NCBI GenBank assembly: GCA_002375695.1
Contig: DFMO01000008.1
Coordinates: 124,001-188,000 of the forward strand
Origin: Flavobacteriaceae bacterium UBA3591
Lineage (GTDB): Bacteria > Bacteroidota > Bacteroidia > Flavobacteriales > Flavobacteriaceae
Direction of reading: 5' to 3'
DNA length: 64,000 bases
Within the stretch, counting starts at the first letter, position 1. Each line of letters begins with the position of its first letter. The position numbers were made by a program, and so were the translations under genes. Below the pieces are notes generated by a model. That model searched no databases. It had not been told where the DNA came from and saw only the letters and a list, made by a program, of their open reading frames with translations. This document shows positions 53,594 to 63,313 of the stretch, piece after piece.

Positions 53594-55028
53594 AAAAATA
53601 CTGGTTGCCAATAGAGGTGAAATAGCGCTGCGAATTATGAAAACCGCCCATAAAATGGGTATTAAAACTGTAGCGGTTTTCTCTGTAGCCGATAGAAATG
53701 CCCCACACGTAAAATTTGCAGACCAAGCAGTTTGCATTGGGCCTCCACCTTCAAACGAATCGTACCTTTTGGGCGATAAAATTATTAAAATAGCCAAAGA
53801 TTTGGCGGTGGATGCCATTCATCCTGGTTACGGTTTTTTAAGTGAAAATGCCAATTTCGCCGAAAAGGTTGAACAAAATAATTTAATTTTTATTGGCCCA
53901 AAATCGCACGCTATTCGCGTAATGGGAAGCAAATTAGCTGCTAAAGACGCTGTAAAAGCTTACGATATACCCATGGTTCCCGGTACCGATGAAGCAATTA
54001 CCGATGTAAAAGAAGCCAAAGAAATTGCAAAAAACATTGGCTTTCCAATTCTTATAAAAGCTTCTGCTGGTGGGGGTGGAAAAGGAATGCGCATTGTTGA
54101 AACAGACAGCGAGTTTGAAGAGCAAATGAATAGAGCCATTAGCGAGGCAGAAAACGCCTTTGGCGATGGTTCGGTTTTTATTGAAAAATTTGTTACCTCC
54201 CCGCGCCATATTGAAATTCAAGTTTTGGCCGATAATTTTGGAAACACGGTTCATCTTTTTGAACGCGATTGCAGTATTCAACGCCGTCATCAAAAAGTAG
54301 TGGAAGAAGCACCATCTGCCATTTTATCGCCTCAATTACGAGAAAAAATGGGGCAAGCCGCTATAAAAGTTGCCAAAGCTTGCAATTATGTAGGCGCAGG
54401 AACAGTTGAGTTTTTATTAGATGACGACCACAATTTCTACTTTTTAGAGATGAATACCCGCCTACAAGTTGAACACCCAGTTACCGAATTAATTACAGGA
54501 TTAGACTTGGTAGAGCAACAAATTAATGTGGCAAACAACCAAAAATTAGCATTCACGCAAGGCGATTTAAAAATATCTGGACACGCTTTTGAAGTACGCG
54601 TTTACGCCGAAGATCCGCTTAATAATTTTATGCCTAGCGTTGGTAAACTTGAAGTTTATCGTCCCCCAAGTGGAAAAAACATTCGGGTAGACGACGGTTT
54701 TGCCGAAGGTATGCAAGTGCCCATTCAATACGACCCAATGCTTTCAAAGTTAATAACCTACGGTAAAACTAGAAGTGAGGCAATGCAATTAATGTTAAAG
54801 GCTATTTCAGAATATGAAGTAGAAGGGGTTAATACAACGCTTTCTTTTGGGAAATTTGTTTTTGAACACGACGCTTTCCGCAGTGGAAATTTCGATACCA
54901 ATTTTGTTAAGAAATATTACTCCGAAGAAAAATTAAGAACTGTAAATGAAGAGGAAGCAAAAATAGCCGCACTATTTGCTTTACAACAATATTTAAAAGA
55001 TTCAGAAAAACTTCGACTACCGAAGTAA
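53586..55028 (+). CDS. Biotin carboxylase subunit of acyl-CoA carboxylase
   Basis: 480 residues, ATP-grasp biotin carboxylase. KKILVANRGEIALRIMKTAHKMGIKT, ADQAVCIGP, DAIHPGYGFLSENANFA, the ATP loop KASAGGGGKGMRIV, HIEIQVLADNFGN, ERDCSIQRRHQKVVEEAPS, NTRLQVEHPVTE (catalytic Arg/Glu) are all present. It carboxylates biotin on the carrier encoded upstream using ATP and bicarbonate. It resembles propionyl/acetyl-CoA carboxylase subunits; the operon with a PccB-like subunit favours propionyl-CoA. Standard length. Confidence 0.94.
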   Translation: MIKKILVANRGEIALRIMKTAHKMGIKTVAVFSVADRNAPHVKFADQAVCIGPPPSNESYLLGDKIIKIAKDLAVDAIHPGYGFLSENANFAEKVEQNNLIFIGPKSHAIRVMGSKLAAKDAVKAYDIPMVPGTDEAITDVKEAKEIAKNIGFPILIKASAGGGGKGMRIVETDSEFEEQMNRAISEAENAFGDGSVFIEKFVTSPRHIEIQVLADNFGNTVHLFERDCSIQRRHQKVVEEAPSAILSPQLREKMGQAAIKVAKACNYVGAGTVEFLLDDDHNFYFLEMNTRLQVEHPVTELITGLDLVEQQINVANNQKLAFTQGDLKISGHAFEVRVYAEDPLNNFMPSVGKLEVYRPPSGKNIRVDDGFAEGMQVPIQYDPMLSKLITYGKTRSEAMQLMLKAISEYEVEGVNTTLSFGKFVFEHDAFRSGNFDTNFVKKYYSEEKLRTVNEEEAKIAALFALQQYLKDSEKLRLPK

Positions 55029-55079
55029 CAAACTAAACCCAACAGGTTTCTAAAATATTTGGGTTTTAATGGAATTACT

Positions 55080-56621
55080 ATGAGCGACAACAATAAAAAA
55101 TTACAAGAAATAATTGCCGAAGCCAAAAAAGGTGGAGGTGAAAAACGTATAGCCAAGCAACACCAAAAGAAAAAACTTACTGCCCGCGAACGAATAGAAT
55201 ATCTATTGGACGAAGGTTCGTTTGAAGAGATGGGGATTCTTGTAACCCATAGAACCACCGATTTTAATATGCAAAATGAAGTGTATTACGGCGATGGGGT
55301 TGTAACCGGTTACGGTACAATAAACAAGCGTTTGGTATATGTATTTGCACAAGATTTTACTGTATTTGGTGGTGCACTTTCTGAAACACACGCCGAGAAA
55401 ATTTGCAAAATAATGGATCACGCACTGAGTGTTGGAGCACCCGTAATTGGTTTAAACGATTCTGGAGGAGCTCGTATTCAAGAAGGGGTACGCTCTTTGG
55501 GTGGCTATGCCGATATTTTTTATAGAAACGTACAGGCATCGGGGGTAATTCCGCAAATTTCGGCAATAATGGGACCCTGTGCGGGAGGGGCTGTTTACTC
55601 ACCCGCAATGACCGATTTTACAATGATGGTGCAGGATAGTAGTTATATGTTTGTAACGGGACCCAATGTTGTAAAAACCGTTACCAACGAAAATGTAACT
55701 TCAGAAGAATTGGGTGGCGCTCGCACCCACGCTACAAAAAGTGGCGTAACACATTTTACCGCTGCCAATGATATTGTTTGCTTAGAACAGATAAAAACTT
55801 TGCTGAGTTATTTGCCACAAAACAATAAAACAGAACCCGAAAAATTACCATTTGAGCCAGCCGATGAATTTCGGGATGAATTAGAAACTATTGTTCCCGA
55901 TTCATCAAATAAACCTTATGACATGCACGAGGTTATTAAAGGTATTATCGATACCGATTCGTTTTTTGAAGTGCACAAAGATTACGCCGATAATATTATT
56001 GTAGGCTTTGCCAGATTGGGTGGTCGTAGCATTGGTATCGTTGCTAACCAACCTATGAGTTTGGCAGGTGTTTTGGATGTAGACAGTTCAAAAAAAGGAG
56101 CTCGTTTTACGCGTTTTTGCGATTGTTTTAATATTCCGCTTTTGGTATTGGTTGATGTGCCAGGTTTCCTTCCGGGTACCGATCAAGAATGGAACGGAAT
56201 TATTTTAAACGGTGCCAAATTATTATACGCTTTAAGTGAAGCTACTGTGCCGCGGGTTACGGTAATTACCCGTAAAGCATACGGTGGAGCGTATGATGTA
56301 ATGAACAGCAAACACATTGGTGCCGATATGAATTACGCGTGGCCAACTGCCGAAATTGCCGTGATGGGAGCCAAAGGTGCAAGTGAAATTATTTTTAGAA
56401 AAGAAATTGCCGCAGCCGATGACCCTGCTTTAAAACTTTCGGAAAAAGAAGCAGAATATGCCGAAAAATTTGCAAACCCGTTTAAAGCTGCCCAACGCGG
56501 ATTTATAGATGAGGTAATTCAGCCACGGGAAACGCGTAGAAAATTGTTAAAAGCTTTTACTATGCTAGAGACTAAAGAAGTTGTTCGTCCAAAGCGTAAA
56601 CACGGAAATATTCCTTTGTAA
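55080..56621 (+). CDS. Propionyl-CoA carboxylase-type carboxyltransferase (beta) subunit
   Basis: 513 residues from ATG at 55080 (open frame extends to 55059). N-terminal half: KLTARERIEYLLDEGSFEEMG, LNDSGGARIQEGVRSLGGYADIFYRNV, IMGPCAGGAVYSPAMTDF with oxyanion glycines. C-terminal half: VDVPGFLPGTDQEWNGIILNGAKLLYAL and RKAYGGAYDVMNSKHIGAD. The DxxGFLPG-type and GGAYDVM motifs are those of propionyl-CoA carboxylase beta (Asp at the substrate-selecting position near residue 422 of PccB is in this block). It transfers CO2 from biotin to propionyl-CoA, yielding methylmalonyl-CoA. Third gene of the operon. Confidence 0.92.
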   Translation: MSDNNKKLQEIIAEAKKGGGEKRIAKQHQKKKLTARERIEYLLDEGSFEEMGILVTHRTTDFNMQNEVYYGDGVVTGYGTINKRLVYVFAQDFTVFGGALSETHAEKICKIMDHALSVGAPVIGLNDSGGARIQEGVRSLGGYADIFYRNVQASGVIPQISAIMGPCAGGAVYSPAMTDFTMMVQDSSYMFVTGPNVVKTVTNENVTSEELGGARTHATKSGVTHFTAANDIVCLEQIKTLLSYLPQNNKTEPEKLPFEPADEFRDELETIVPDSSNKPYDMHEVIKGIIDTDSFFEVHKDYADNIIVGFARLGGRSIGIVANQPMSLAGVLDVDSSKKGARFTRFCDCFNIPLLVLVDVPGFLPGTDQEWNGIILNGAKLLYALSEATVPRVTVITRKAYGGAYDVMNSKHIGADMNYAWPTAEIAVMGAKGASEIIFRKEIAAADDPALKLSEKEAEYAEKFANPFKAAQRGFIDEVIQPRETRRKLLKAFTMLETKEVVRPKRKHGNIPL

Positions 56622-56633
56622 AATATTGATAGC

Positions 56634-57434
56634 TTAACTGCTAACTTCTTTATAAATAATATAAATACCCATTAGCAACACAAACCACCCAAAACCTTTT
56701 TTGAGTTTTTTGCCGTTGATAAAGGTGCCTAATTTTATACCTATAAAGATGCCTAGTATAGAAATTGCTGTAAATGTGAGTAAAAATTTCCAGTCAATTT
56801 CTAAGGTAAAAATATCGCCGGTAAACCCTATTAATGAGTTTACAGCAATGATTAATAATGATGTGGCAACCGCTTTTTTCATGGGCAGTTTGGCTAATAA
56901 AACCAAAGCTGGAATTATTAAAAATCCGCCGCCAGCACCAACAGCACCGGTTACAAAGCCGAGGAAAATTCCTTGAACAATAATTAATGGATAATTATAT
57001 TCAATTTGGGCCCCTGCTTCGGGTTCGGGTCTTTTGTTTTTTATCATTGTGATTGATGCTACCAACATTACAATGGCAAAAAATATCATGATTGCAATGT
57101 CTTTGGTAAATTCAAAATTGCCGATAGAAAATAAATTTTCTGGTATTGCTGGCAGTAAATATCTTCGGGTTAAAAACACGGCAATAAAGGCAGGAGTGGC
57201 AAAAACAAGGGCAGTTTTAAAATCTACCATCTTCTTTTTCATATTTCTTATAGCACCAAATAGGGCAGTTGTTCCTACCACAAACAGCGAATATCCTGTG
57301 GCTACCACGGGGTTTATTGCAAATAAGTAAACCATTACTGGTACGGTTAAAATGGAGCCGCCACCGCCTATTAAGCCTAAAACTACTCCTACCAGTAACG
57401 CCCCAAAATATCCTAATATTTCAATAAATTCCAT
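56634..57434 (-). CDS. TauE/SafE family sulfite/sulfonate permease
   Basis: 266 residues with about eight membrane helices in two repeats. Repeat 1: GALLVGVVLGLIGGGGSILTVPVMVY; repeat 2: GIFLGFVTGAVGAGGGFLIIPAL, each with the glycine-rich loop of the TauE/SafE (DUF81) family. Members export sulfite or sulfoacetate or act as anion permeases. The window also has two persulfide-type enzymes and a thiol methyltransferase, which makes a sulfur substrate plausible but unproven. It converges with the carboxylase operon, 12 bases between stops. Confidence 0.88.
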   Translation of the reverse strand: MEFIEILGYFGALLVGVVLGLIGGGGSILTVPVMVYLFAINPVVATGYSLFVVGTTALFGAIRNMKKKMVDFKTALVFATPAFIAVFLTRRYLLPAIPENLFSIGNFEFTKDIAIMIFFAIVMLVASITMIKNKRPEPEAGAQIEYNYPLIIVQGIFLGFVTGAVGAGGGFLIIPALVLLAKLPMKKAVATSLLIIAVNSLIGFTGDIFTLEIDWKFLLTFTAISILGIFIGIKLGTFINGKKLKKGFGWFVLLMGIYIIYKEVSS

Positions 57435-57659
57435 TAAAAAAGAAATAGTTCAAATTTTATAAATGCAAGGTTAATTATTATTTTAAAAAATGTATGTTTT
57501 TGAACTTATAAATTTTTAAGTGCTTATATGCCGTCTAATGCATCAATTTTGAAATTGCTATAGGCATACCTTTTTACAAATTGAAACTAACGCAAAACAT
57601 CTTTTCCAGAATCTTGGTAAATTAAGCTGCCTTATGGATATTTACATAAAATTTTAAAT

Positions 57660-58421
57660 ATGAAAATTATCTCCTGGAATATAAACGGCGTAAGAGCGAT
57701 TACTCAAAAAGATTTTTTTAAAGATATTGAAACTATTAATTCCGAAATACTTTGTTTGCAGGAAACTAAGGCACAAGATACGCAGGTAGAAAAAGCCTTG
57801 GCGCAATTAACGGGCTATCATCAATACTATAATTCGGCAGAGCGAAAGGGATATTCGGGCGTTGCCGTTTTAAGTAAAAGTAAACCACTTTCGGTTACTT
57901 TTGATATGGGTGTTGCGCAGCACGATAATGAGGGCCGCGTTATTTCGGCCGAATACGAAAACTTTTATTTAGTAAATGTGTATGTGCCAAATTCAGGTCA
58001 GAAATTAGAGCGCTTAGATTACAGAAAAGAATGGGACGACCATTTTAGAGCGTATTTAAAAAATTTAGAAAAGACCAAGCCTGTTATTTTATGTGGCGAT
58101 TTAAACGTGGCTCATCGCGCGATTGATCTTAAAAACGACAAGTCTAATTACAATAAAACCGCCGGTTACACTCAGGTTGAAATTGATGGCATGGACAAAT
58201 TGTTAAAGGCCGGGTTTGTAGACTCTTATAGGCACTTTAATCCAGAAACCGAAGCTTATACTTACTGGAGCTACAGGTTTAAAGCCAGAGAGCGCAATAC
58301 AGGTTGGCGTCTCGACTATTTTATTGTAAGCGAAAATTTATTGCCACAGGTTAAAAGTTCTACCATCCTATCACAATATTTTGGCTCTGATCATTGTCCA
58401 ATTCAACTTGAAATTGGATAA
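57660..58421 (+). CDS. xth: Exodeoxyribonuclease III (AP endonuclease)
   Basis: 253 residues, endonuclease/exonuclease/phosphatase fold. SWNINGVRAI (Asn for metal), LCLQETKAQ (catalytic Glu), VYVPNSGQKLERLDYRKEWD (Tyr), LCGDLNVAHRAIDLKN (Asp/Asn), DYFIVSENL and SDHCPIQLEI (catalytic Asp-His at C-terminus) are all seen. It cleaves abasic sites in base excision repair. The C-terminus meets the convergent patatin gene within 8 bases. Confidence 0.94.
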   Translation: MKIISWNINGVRAITQKDFFKDIETINSEILCLQETKAQDTQVEKALAQLTGYHQYYNSAERKGYSGVAVLSKSKPLSVTFDMGVAQHDNEGRVISAEYENFYLVNVYVPNSGQKLERLDYRKEWDDHFRAYLKNLEKTKPVILCGDLNVAHRAIDLKNDKSNYNKTAGYTQVEIDGMDKLLKAGFVDSYRHFNPETEAYTYWSYRFKARERNTGWRLDYFIVSENLLPQVKSSTILSQYFGSDHCPIQLEIG

Positions 58422-58428
58422 GTGACAA

Positions 58429-59196
58429 TTATTTAAAAGCATTGGCCTGCGCTTCCAAAACCTTGGTTGCGGTGGTATAACCCATTTCAAAAATTAGGTC
58501 GGTATTGCTCATCCCAAACACCCCATATTCGCCCAAATTCTCGGGAGAAATAACAAGGTTGCAATCGGGGAATTTTGAAATTGAATCTGCTTCGGCTCTA
58601 ATTTTTAAAGCTCTATCGGCAACGGTATACGAGTATTTTAAATCTTTTATGGTCACCTTTTTTAAGGCGTTAATATAAACCCCAATAATTTTCTCGCAGT
58701 GAATTTTAAGCGGTTCAACTGGAAAATTATTTAAAATGCCGCCATCTATGTAATGGGAGCCATCAATTTCGGTAGGGGTAAAAACGCCCGGAAACGACGC
58801 CGAAGCAATTACAGGCCGTATTAATTCACCTTCACTAAAAAACTTTAACTCGCCAGTAAGTACGTTAGTTGCCGTAATAAATAAAGGCTTTTTTAAAGCC
58901 TGAAAATTATCGTCGGGAAGAAAAGTTTTTAAGTCGTCGTAAAACTTTTCGGTATCCAAAAAACCCGGTTTGTTAAAGGCAAATCGTTTAGCGTGAAAGA
59001 TAGAGGTGCTTTTAAAAAAATTAAAAATATCGGCCCAATGCATATCTGCAGCGTACAGAGCGCCTATAATGGCGCCAATACTAGTCCCCGAAATATGAGT
59101 AGGTGCAATCCCGAATTCTTCAAATGCTTTTAGCGCGCCAATATGTGCAGCGCCGCGCGCACCTCCACCCGAAAGTACCAACCCCAAATTCGCCAT
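58429..59196 (-). CDS. Patatin-like phospholipase
   Basis: 255 residues. Patatin motifs: GGGARGAAHIGALKAFEEFG (oxyanion hole, residues about 10-29), GTSIGAI nucleophile elbow with Ser near residue 40, and DGGILNNFPV with the catalytic Asp at about 152. No signal peptide and no RssA-type extensions, so probably a cytoplasmic or peripheral membrane lipase. It could hydrolyse phospholipids or acyl esters. Single gene, divergent from the Crp/Fnr gene. Confidence 0.92.
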   Translation of the reverse strand: MANLGLVLSGGGARGAAHIGALKAFEEFGIAPTHISGTSIGAIIGALYAADMHWADIFNFFKSTSIFHAKRFAFNKPGFLDTEKFYDDLKTFLPDDNFQALKKPLFITATNVLTGELKFFSEGELIRPVIASASFPGVFTPTEIDGSHYIDGGILNNFPVEPLKIHCEKIIGVYINALKKVTIKDLKYSYTVADRALKIRAEADSISKFPDCNLVISPENLGEYGVFGMSNTDLIFEMGYTTATKVLEAQANAFK

Positions 59197-59422
59197 AAAT
59201 AGTGAGTAAAATTTATAATTTTTTAAAAGCTAAAGATACCAAACCGTACTGTAAATAGGGAAAGGAAAGTGATAAAACTATATGCCGAATGTAAAAAAAC
59301 TTCCCTTCACATTGTATATTTTATAAAGCGTTTTCATTTAAGGTAGTACACTTTTTAATACGTAAATGTGATATTAAAACTGTAAATTAGCTATTCTAAA
59401 AAATTGACTAAAACACCTATAA

Positions 59423-60055
59423 ATGCTAACGAATATTAAGGAGAATTTTTCTCACCTTTTTGAAGATAAACTTATTGAAGAAATAAGCCAAGTAGGGGTG
59501 ATAAAAGAAGTAAAAGGCGGTGATAAACTTATTGAAATAGGTGACTACCTTAGATCCATGCCGCTATTAATTACGGGAGCAATTAAAATTTTTCGCGAAG
59601 ATGGCGAAGGAGATGAGCTTTTGTTGTATTTTTTAGAACCCGGCGATACCTGCGCCATGACCCTTACCTGCTGCCTTGGGCAAAAAAAGAGCGAAATTAG
59701 AGCCATTGCCGAACTTGATACCAATCTAATAATGGTGCCAGTACAAAAAATGGAAGAGTGGATGGGCCGGTATAAAAGTTGGCGAAATTTTGTGCTTAGC
59801 AGTTACCATACTCGACTTATGGAAATGCTCGATACTATTGACAGTATTGCATTTTTAAATATGGATGAACGATTGATGAAATACCTTCGCGATAAAAGAA
59901 ATATTGGGAAATCTGACGTAATAGTAGCCACGCATCAAGAAATTGCGTACGATTTACATACTTCGCGGGTAGTGGTTTCGAGGTTGTTAAAAAAGTTGGA
60001 ATCTATGGGCAAAATTGAACTCAATAGAAACAGCGTTAAAATTATAGCGCTGTAA
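59423..60055 (+). CDS. Crp/Fnr family transcriptional regulator
   Basis: 210 residues: cyclic-nucleotide-binding-like beta-roll (about 20-120, IKEVKGGDKLIEIGDYLRSM, LEPGDTCAMTLTCCLGQK), dimer helix (about 120-150), and C-terminal winged helix-turn-helix (VATHQEIAYDLHTSRVVVSRLLKKLE). The roll lacks the cAMP-contacting RxS pair and has three clustered Cys (CAMTLTCC), so the ligand is not cAMP; oxygen, redox or a thiol signal is possible. It may control the downstream cytochrome, methyltransferase and MBL/rhodanese genes, by position only. Confidence 0.87.
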   Translation: MLTNIKENFSHLFEDKLIEEISQVGVIKEVKGGDKLIEIGDYLRSMPLLITGAIKIFREDGEGDELLLYFLEPGDTCAMTLTCCLGQKKSEIRAIAELDTNLIMVPVQKMEEWMGRYKSWRNFVLSSYHTRLMEMLDTIDSIAFLNMDERLMKYLRDKRNIGKSDVIVATHQEIAYDLHTSRVVVSRLLKKLESMGKIELNRNSVKIIAL

Positions 60056-60142
60056 AACTGTATTTTCATCAGTTTTAATTTTCCCATTGTAACTTTTGTT
60101 ACTGAAGAAATATATATTTCAACATATCTTTAAATTTTTAAA

Positions 60143-60634
60143 ATGAAGGTTTTGAAACTATTCGTAATACTGTTGCTGCCCTTAGTTTTACTGGCTTGTG
60201 ATAGTAAAAAACAGAATAATTATTTGGCAATTGCAGAAGCGACGAATATTTCGGTTGTAAATAATAATCAGGAGCATCCGGGGAAGCAGCTTATGGAAGA
60301 CAACTGTTATATGTGTCACAATCCGCACACTGCAAAAGAAAACTTAATTGCTCCGCCAATGGTGGCAATAAAGAAGCATTATATTTCGAGTGAAACTACG
60401 AAGGAAGAATTTGTTGAAGCTATGGTGGTGTGGGCCAAAAACCCTTCCGAAGAAAAATCAAAAATGCCAATGGCAATTAAAAAATTTGGTTTAAAGCCGT
60501 ATCAATTTTATCCAGAACGTAGCATTCGGCAAATTGCCGATTATATGTTTACCCATAAAATAGAAGAGCCAAGATGGTTTAAGCAGCATTATAAAAAAAT
60601 GCTTCAAAACGATTCAATTAAAAAACAGAATTAA
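60143..60634 (+). CDS. Cytochrome c-like lipoprotein
   Basis: 163 residues. Lipobox LVLLAC (Cys at residue 19) gives a membrane-anchored exported protein. A single heme c motif CYMCH in NCYMCHNPHT near residue 57, with a Met-rich segment (KMPMAIKKFG) later that could supply the axial ligand. It should carry electrons in the periplasm, perhaps as a partner of an oxidase or sulfur enzyme. Lies between the Crp/Fnr regulator and the methyltransferase on the same strand, with 23 bases to the latter. Confidence 0.85.
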   Translation: MKVLKLFVILLLPLVLLACDSKKQNNYLAIAEATNISVVNNNQEHPGKQLMEDNCYMCHNPHTAKENLIAPPMVAIKKHYISSETTKEEFVEAMVVWAKNPSEEKSKMPMAIKKFGLKPYQFYPERSIRQIADYMFTHKIEEPRWFKQHYKKMLQNDSIKKQN

Positions 60635-60657
60635 CAAACGCTTTTAACGGTGCTTTT

Positions 60658-61239
60658 ATGAAAGATGAAAAGACATTTTGGGACACTAAATACCGCAATA
60701 ACGACACAGGCTGGGATATTGGTTATGTTTCAACACCCATTAAGGAATATATAGACCAACTTACAGATAAAACAGTTAAAATTTTAATTCCGGGTGGCGG
60801 TAATTCGTATGAAGCCGAATACCTTTTTAACAACGGATTTAAAAATGTTTATGTGGTGGATATTTCACCTATACCGTTAGAAAATTTTAAAAAAAGAGTG
60901 CCCTCTTTTCCCCAAGAAAACCTATTAAATTTAGATTTTTTCAACTTAAATGAAACGTACGACCTTATTCTCGAGCAAACATTTTTTTGTGCCTTAAACC
61001 CAAATTTGCGGGAAGCCTATGTTGATAAAATGCACAGTCTGCTTAGGCCCAATGGGAGATTAGTAGGCTTGTTGTTTACTTTTCCGTTAACCGAAGATGG
61101 GCCACCTTTTGGAGGAAATAAAACAGCATACCAAAAGTTGTTTAGTAAAAGGTTTATTATAAAAACTATGGAAGTTGCCTATAATTCAATACCACCAAGG
61201 CAGGGCAACGAGTTGTTTATTAACCTCAAAAAAAGATAG
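60658..61239 (+). CDS. TPMT-like SAM-dependent methyltransferase
   Basis: 193 residues. FWDTKYRNNDTGWDIGY at the N-terminus, KILIPGGGNSYEAEYLFNNG (SAM glycine loop), VVDISPIPLENF and LILEQTFFCALNPNLREAYV with GPPFGGNKTAY near the end are signatures of the thiopurine S-methyltransferase family. Bacterial members methylate thiols, halides, selenium or tellurium compounds or hydrogen sulfide. With neighbouring sulfur enzymes this is likely a thiol or sulfide methyltransferase. Cytosolic. Confidence 0.88.
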   Translation: MKDEKTFWDTKYRNNDTGWDIGYVSTPIKEYIDQLTDKTVKILIPGGGNSYEAEYLFNNGFKNVYVVDISPIPLENFKKRVPSFPQENLLNLDFFNLNETYDLILEQTFFCALNPNLREAYVDKMHSLLRPNGRLVGLLFTFPLTEDGPPFGGNKTAYQKLFSKRFIIKTMEVAYNSIPPRQGNELFINLKKR

Positions 61240-61318
61240 TTTTAAAATTTTGTTACATTTTTTACAACTTTTTTTCTATTTGAAAAGACTTTTATAAATT
61301 GAATAAAAAATTTGCATT

Positions 61319-62659
61319 ATGAAAATAAAACAGTTTGAATATAAGCCACTTGCGCATTTTTCGTACGCGATAATTAGCGATGGTAAAATGGCTTTGGTAG
61401 ATCCAGAACGTAATCCAATTCAATATTATAAATACGCCGAAGAAAACGATGCCAAGATTGTAGCGGTTTTTGAAACACACCCCCATGCCGATTTTGTAAG
61501 CTCGCATTTGCAAATACACAAAGAGACGGGTGCTACTTTGTATTGCAGCGAAAAAACTGGTGCCGAATACCCTCATCAAACGTTTGACGATGGCGATAAG
61601 GTTAGTATGGGCAGTGTTACTTTTAGTGCTCGCAACACCCCTGGGCATTCTCCCGATAGTGTAACAATTATTGCCAAAGATGAAAATAAAACCGCTTTAT
61701 TTACGGGCGATACCCTTTTTGTGGGCGATGTGGGACGCCCCGATTTACGCGAAAAAGCAGGCCATATGAAGGCAAAACGCGAAGAATTGGCAAAAATGAT
61801 GTACGATACTATTCAAAATAAATTTACAGATCTGCCCGATACTGCCTATGTATATCCCGCTCACGGCGCGGGTTCGCTTTGCGGAAAAGGAATGAGTGCC
61901 GATGCAACATCAAGTACGCTGGGGAACGAACGGATGGGCAACTGGGCGTTTAAAAACCAAACCGAAGAACAATTTGTTGCGCATTTGTTAGATTCGCAAC
62001 CTTTTATTCCACATTATTTTGGATATAACGTTGATATTAATAAAGATGGCGCAGCAAATTTGCGCGCATCGCTGGGTAAAATTGACTATCAACTTGCAAA
62101 TGATAAAAGCACTAAAAATGCGCTAATTGTAGATATTAGAGATGAAGCAGCTTTTAAAGAAAATCACTTGGAAGGGAGTATCAATATTATGGCGGTTTCG
62201 GAAAATTCAAAATTTGAAACTTGGTTGGGTTCTATTGTTAAACCCGATGAAAAATTTCACTTGGTTGTAGATTCAATTGAAAATGCCGAAACCATTTTAC
62301 ACCGCACTGCCAAAATTGGGTACGAGAGTAATGTTTTAAGTGTGCTTACGCTTAGCAGTACTAAACACCAAGAATCATCAAACTTTAATGTAGAAGAATT
62401 TAAAAAGAATACAGCCAATTATACCATAGTCGATATACGAAACGCGAGTGAAGTTTCGGAAGGTAAAATTTTTGATGATGCGCTCGCCATTCCGTTGCAC
62501 GAATTACGAGAAAATGTAGCTAAAATTCCTACCGAAAAACCTATTGTTGTTCACTGTGCCGGGGGCTACCGCAGTGCAGCGGGCGCCAGTATTCTTGAAA
62601 AGGAATTACAAACAAAAAATGTATTCGATTTAAGCGATGATGTAAACGATTTTAAATAA
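61319..62659 (+). CDS. Metallo-beta-lactamase fold protein with rhodanese domain (second copy)
   Basis: 446 residues. Same architecture as the protein at 24552: MBL domain with THPHADFVSSH (about residues 52-62), NTPGHSPDSV, FTGDTLFVGDVGRPD and VYPAHGAGSLCGKG; two rhodanese-like domains, the first without active Cys, the second ending VHCAGGYRS with catalytic Cys. The HxHxDF motif keeps the first-metal ligands but has Phe where a second-metal His would be, as expected for mononuclear persulfide dioxygenase-type enzymes. Its TAA abuts the stop of the convergent upp gene with no spacer. Confidence 0.9.
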   Translation: MKIKQFEYKPLAHFSYAIISDGKMALVDPERNPIQYYKYAEENDAKIVAVFETHPHADFVSSHLQIHKETGATLYCSEKTGAEYPHQTFDDGDKVSMGSVTFSARNTPGHSPDSVTIIAKDENKTALFTGDTLFVGDVGRPDLREKAGHMKAKREELAKMMYDTIQNKFTDLPDTAYVYPAHGAGSLCGKGMSADATSSTLGNERMGNWAFKNQTEEQFVAHLLDSQPFIPHYFGYNVDINKDGAANLRASLGKIDYQLANDKSTKNALIVDIRDEAAFKENHLEGSINIMAVSENSKFETWLGSIVKPDEKFHLVVDSIENAETILHRTAKIGYESNVLSVLTLSSTKHQESSNFNVEEFKKNTANYTIVDIRNASEVSEGKIFDDALAIPLHELRENVAKIPTEKPIVVHCAGGYRSAAGASILEKELQTKNVFDLSDDVNDFK

Positions 62660-63313
62660 CTACAGCTTTTCACCAAAACACAAATCGCCAGCATCGCCCA
62701 AACCAGGGACAATATAGCCACGGCTGTTTAATTCGTCGTCAACGGCGGCAATCCAAAGGTGCGTATTTTCTGGAAAAATAGGTTTTATGTAATCTATGCC
62801 GGGCTTAGCACCAATGACCGAAAGAATGTGAATTTGCTTTGGCGTTCCGTGACTTTTAAAAGCTTTTAATACATTTTCTAAGGTTCGGCCTGTAGCTAGC
62901 ATAGGGTCTGTTAACACCAAAATTTTACCCTCAATAGAGGGCGAAGCCAAATAATTTACAATTACTTCAAAATCGTCACCGCCATCGGGGTGGTGGCGAT
63001 ATGCCGAAATATAAGCGTTTTCGGCTTTATCGAATAAATTAATAACCCCGTTGTGCAAGGGCAGGGCGGCTCTTAAAATAGAACAAACAACAATTTTATC
63101 TTCCGGTACTTGTACCGTTTTTTTACCCAAAGGTGTAATAACCTCCTCAACTTTATAATTAAAAGTTTTGCTCATTTCAAAACTTAAAATCTCCCCAACG
63201 CGCTCTATGTTTTTTCTAAAACGCATAGAATCTTTTTGAATAGATACATCGCGCATTTCCAAAACAAATTGGTTGAGAATAGATTTTTCGGTACTAAAAT
63301 CGTGAACTGTCAT
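62660..63313 (-). CDS. upp: Uracil phosphoribosyltransferase
   Basis: 217 residues. PRTase type I: ILRAALPLHNGVINLF, the PRPP-binding loop VLTDPMLATGRTLENVLKAF, HILSVIGAKPGIDYI, and PGLGDAGDLCFGEKL at the C-terminus binding uracil. It salvages uracil to UMP. It has a long divergent upstream region (375 bases) shared with the 5'-nucleotidase gene, containing a large hairpin at 63550-63592. No PyrR-type or other known leader was recognised. Confidence 0.95.
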   Translation of the reverse strand: MTVHDFSTEKSILNQFVLEMRDVSIQKDSMRFRKNIERVGEILSFEMSKTFNYKVEEVITPLGKKTVQVPEDKIVVCSILRAALPLHNGVINLFDKAENAYISAYRHHPDGGDDFEVIVNYLASPSIEGKILVLTDPMLATGRTLENVLKAFKSHGTPKQIHILSVIGAKPGIDYIKPIFPENTHLWIAAVDDELNSRGYIVPGLGDAGDLCFGEKL

